This document shows, piece after piece, positions 4,863 to 5,006 of a DNA stretch of 5,006 bases. Source of the stretch: Solirubrobacterales bacterium (GTDB lineage Bacteria > Actinomycetota > Thermoleophilia > Solirubrobacterales > 70-9); contig JASLJO010000049.1 in NCBI GenBank assembly GCA_030152505.1, forward strand, positions 1 to 5,006. Reading direction: 5' to 3'. Numbering within the stretch: the first letter of the stretch is position 1; each line of letters starts with the position of its first letter. The position numbers and the translations under genes were made by a program. Under the pieces are notes generated by a model that searched no databases, was not told the origin of the DNA, and saw only the letters and a program-made list of their open reading frames with translations.

Positions 4863-5006
4863 CCGACCCGCTCGACCTCGGGCTGCGCGCCCAAGCGGCG
4901 GCGATCGCCGCCGGCGAGGTCGATTCCGGCGATCTGCTCGACGCCGCCCTCGCTCGGATCGAGCAGCGCAACCCGCCGCTCAACGCGGTGGTCGAGACCT
5001 TCCCAG
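4859..5006 (+). CDS. Amidase-signature enzyme, N-terminal fragment (cut by window end)
   Basis: Forty-nine codons from a GTG start, open to the window end. The sequence LGLRAQAAAIAAGEVDSGDL followed by ALARIEQRNPPLNAVVE is the standard N-terminal helix pair of amidase-signature hydrolases (consensus AxxIraGevSsxElvxAxLaRIexxNPxLNAvv). These enzymes cleave C-N amide bonds with a Ser-cisSer-Lys triad, all of which would lie downstream of the window. The NPPLNAVV form is more typical of stand-alone or AtzE-like amidases than of GatA of the tRNA amidotransferase, but that cannot be settled here. It overlaps the small GatC/AtzG-like gene by four bases and is preceded by a good GAGGGG site. The substrate is unknown. 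Confidence 0.85.
   Translation, partial: MTDPLDLGLRAQAAAIAAGEVDSGDLLDAALARIEQRNPPLNAVVETFP

Noticed and set aside
4538..4894. N-terminal extension of the secreted protein up to 4894
   Set aside because: The extension is low-complexity Ser/Arg/Pro sequence, runs antisense to the amidase-partner gene and would bury the signal peptide; the GTG at 4537 has a well-spaced GGAG.

Overview
The window is high-GC bacterial DNA with tightly packed genes. It looks most like a high-GC actinobacterium, probably of the Thermoleophilia (Solirubrobacterales-like) type. The grounds are strong G/C preference at third codon positions, GTG starts, the style of the aa3-type oxidase genes, and a secreted four-cysteine protein resembling uncharacterised proteins I associate with that class. 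This placement rests on recollection of protein styles, not on a search.

Left part (1-3045, minus strand): three genes run leftwards in the order family-4 glycosyltransferase, ctaC, ctaD. ctaC (cytochrome c oxidase subunit II, intact CuA site) and ctaD (subunit I, N-terminal 286 residues only, cut by the window edge) are a classic respiratory pair. They encode the electron-accepting and catalytic subunits of an A-type haem-copper oxidase in the cytoplasmic membrane. The glycosyltransferase ends only 15 nt before ctaC, so the three may be co-transcribed. Its sugar substrate cannot be read from the sequence.

Middle (3046-3778): a 121-bp divergent spacer separates the glycosyltransferase from a small plus-strand zinc-ribbon protein of unknown role (3167-3430). 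Convergent to it is a doubtful 75-codon minus-strand ORF with one membrane segment (3485-3712). Its frame is open all the way back to the TAG stop of the next gene. The two convergent 3' ends carry a perfect 16-bp inverted repeat with arms 89 bp apart, plus short hairpins between the arms.

Right part (3776-5006): a minus-strand gene encodes an exported 253-residue protein with four cysteines in its mature part and no known function. A 127-bp divergent spacer, which contains an 11-bp direct repeat, separates it from a plus-strand pair. That pair is a 65-residue GatC/AtzG-like small protein followed, with overlapping stop and start codons, by the N-terminus of an amidase-signature enzyme cut by the window end.

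There are no rRNA or tRNA genes, CRISPR arrays, insertion sequences or phage genes. No stretch over 300 bases is without a gene. Most of the window is ordinary housekeeping and metabolic content. The least explained parts are the convergent inverted-repeat region with its membrane-anchor-like ORF, and the secreted four-cysteine protein.
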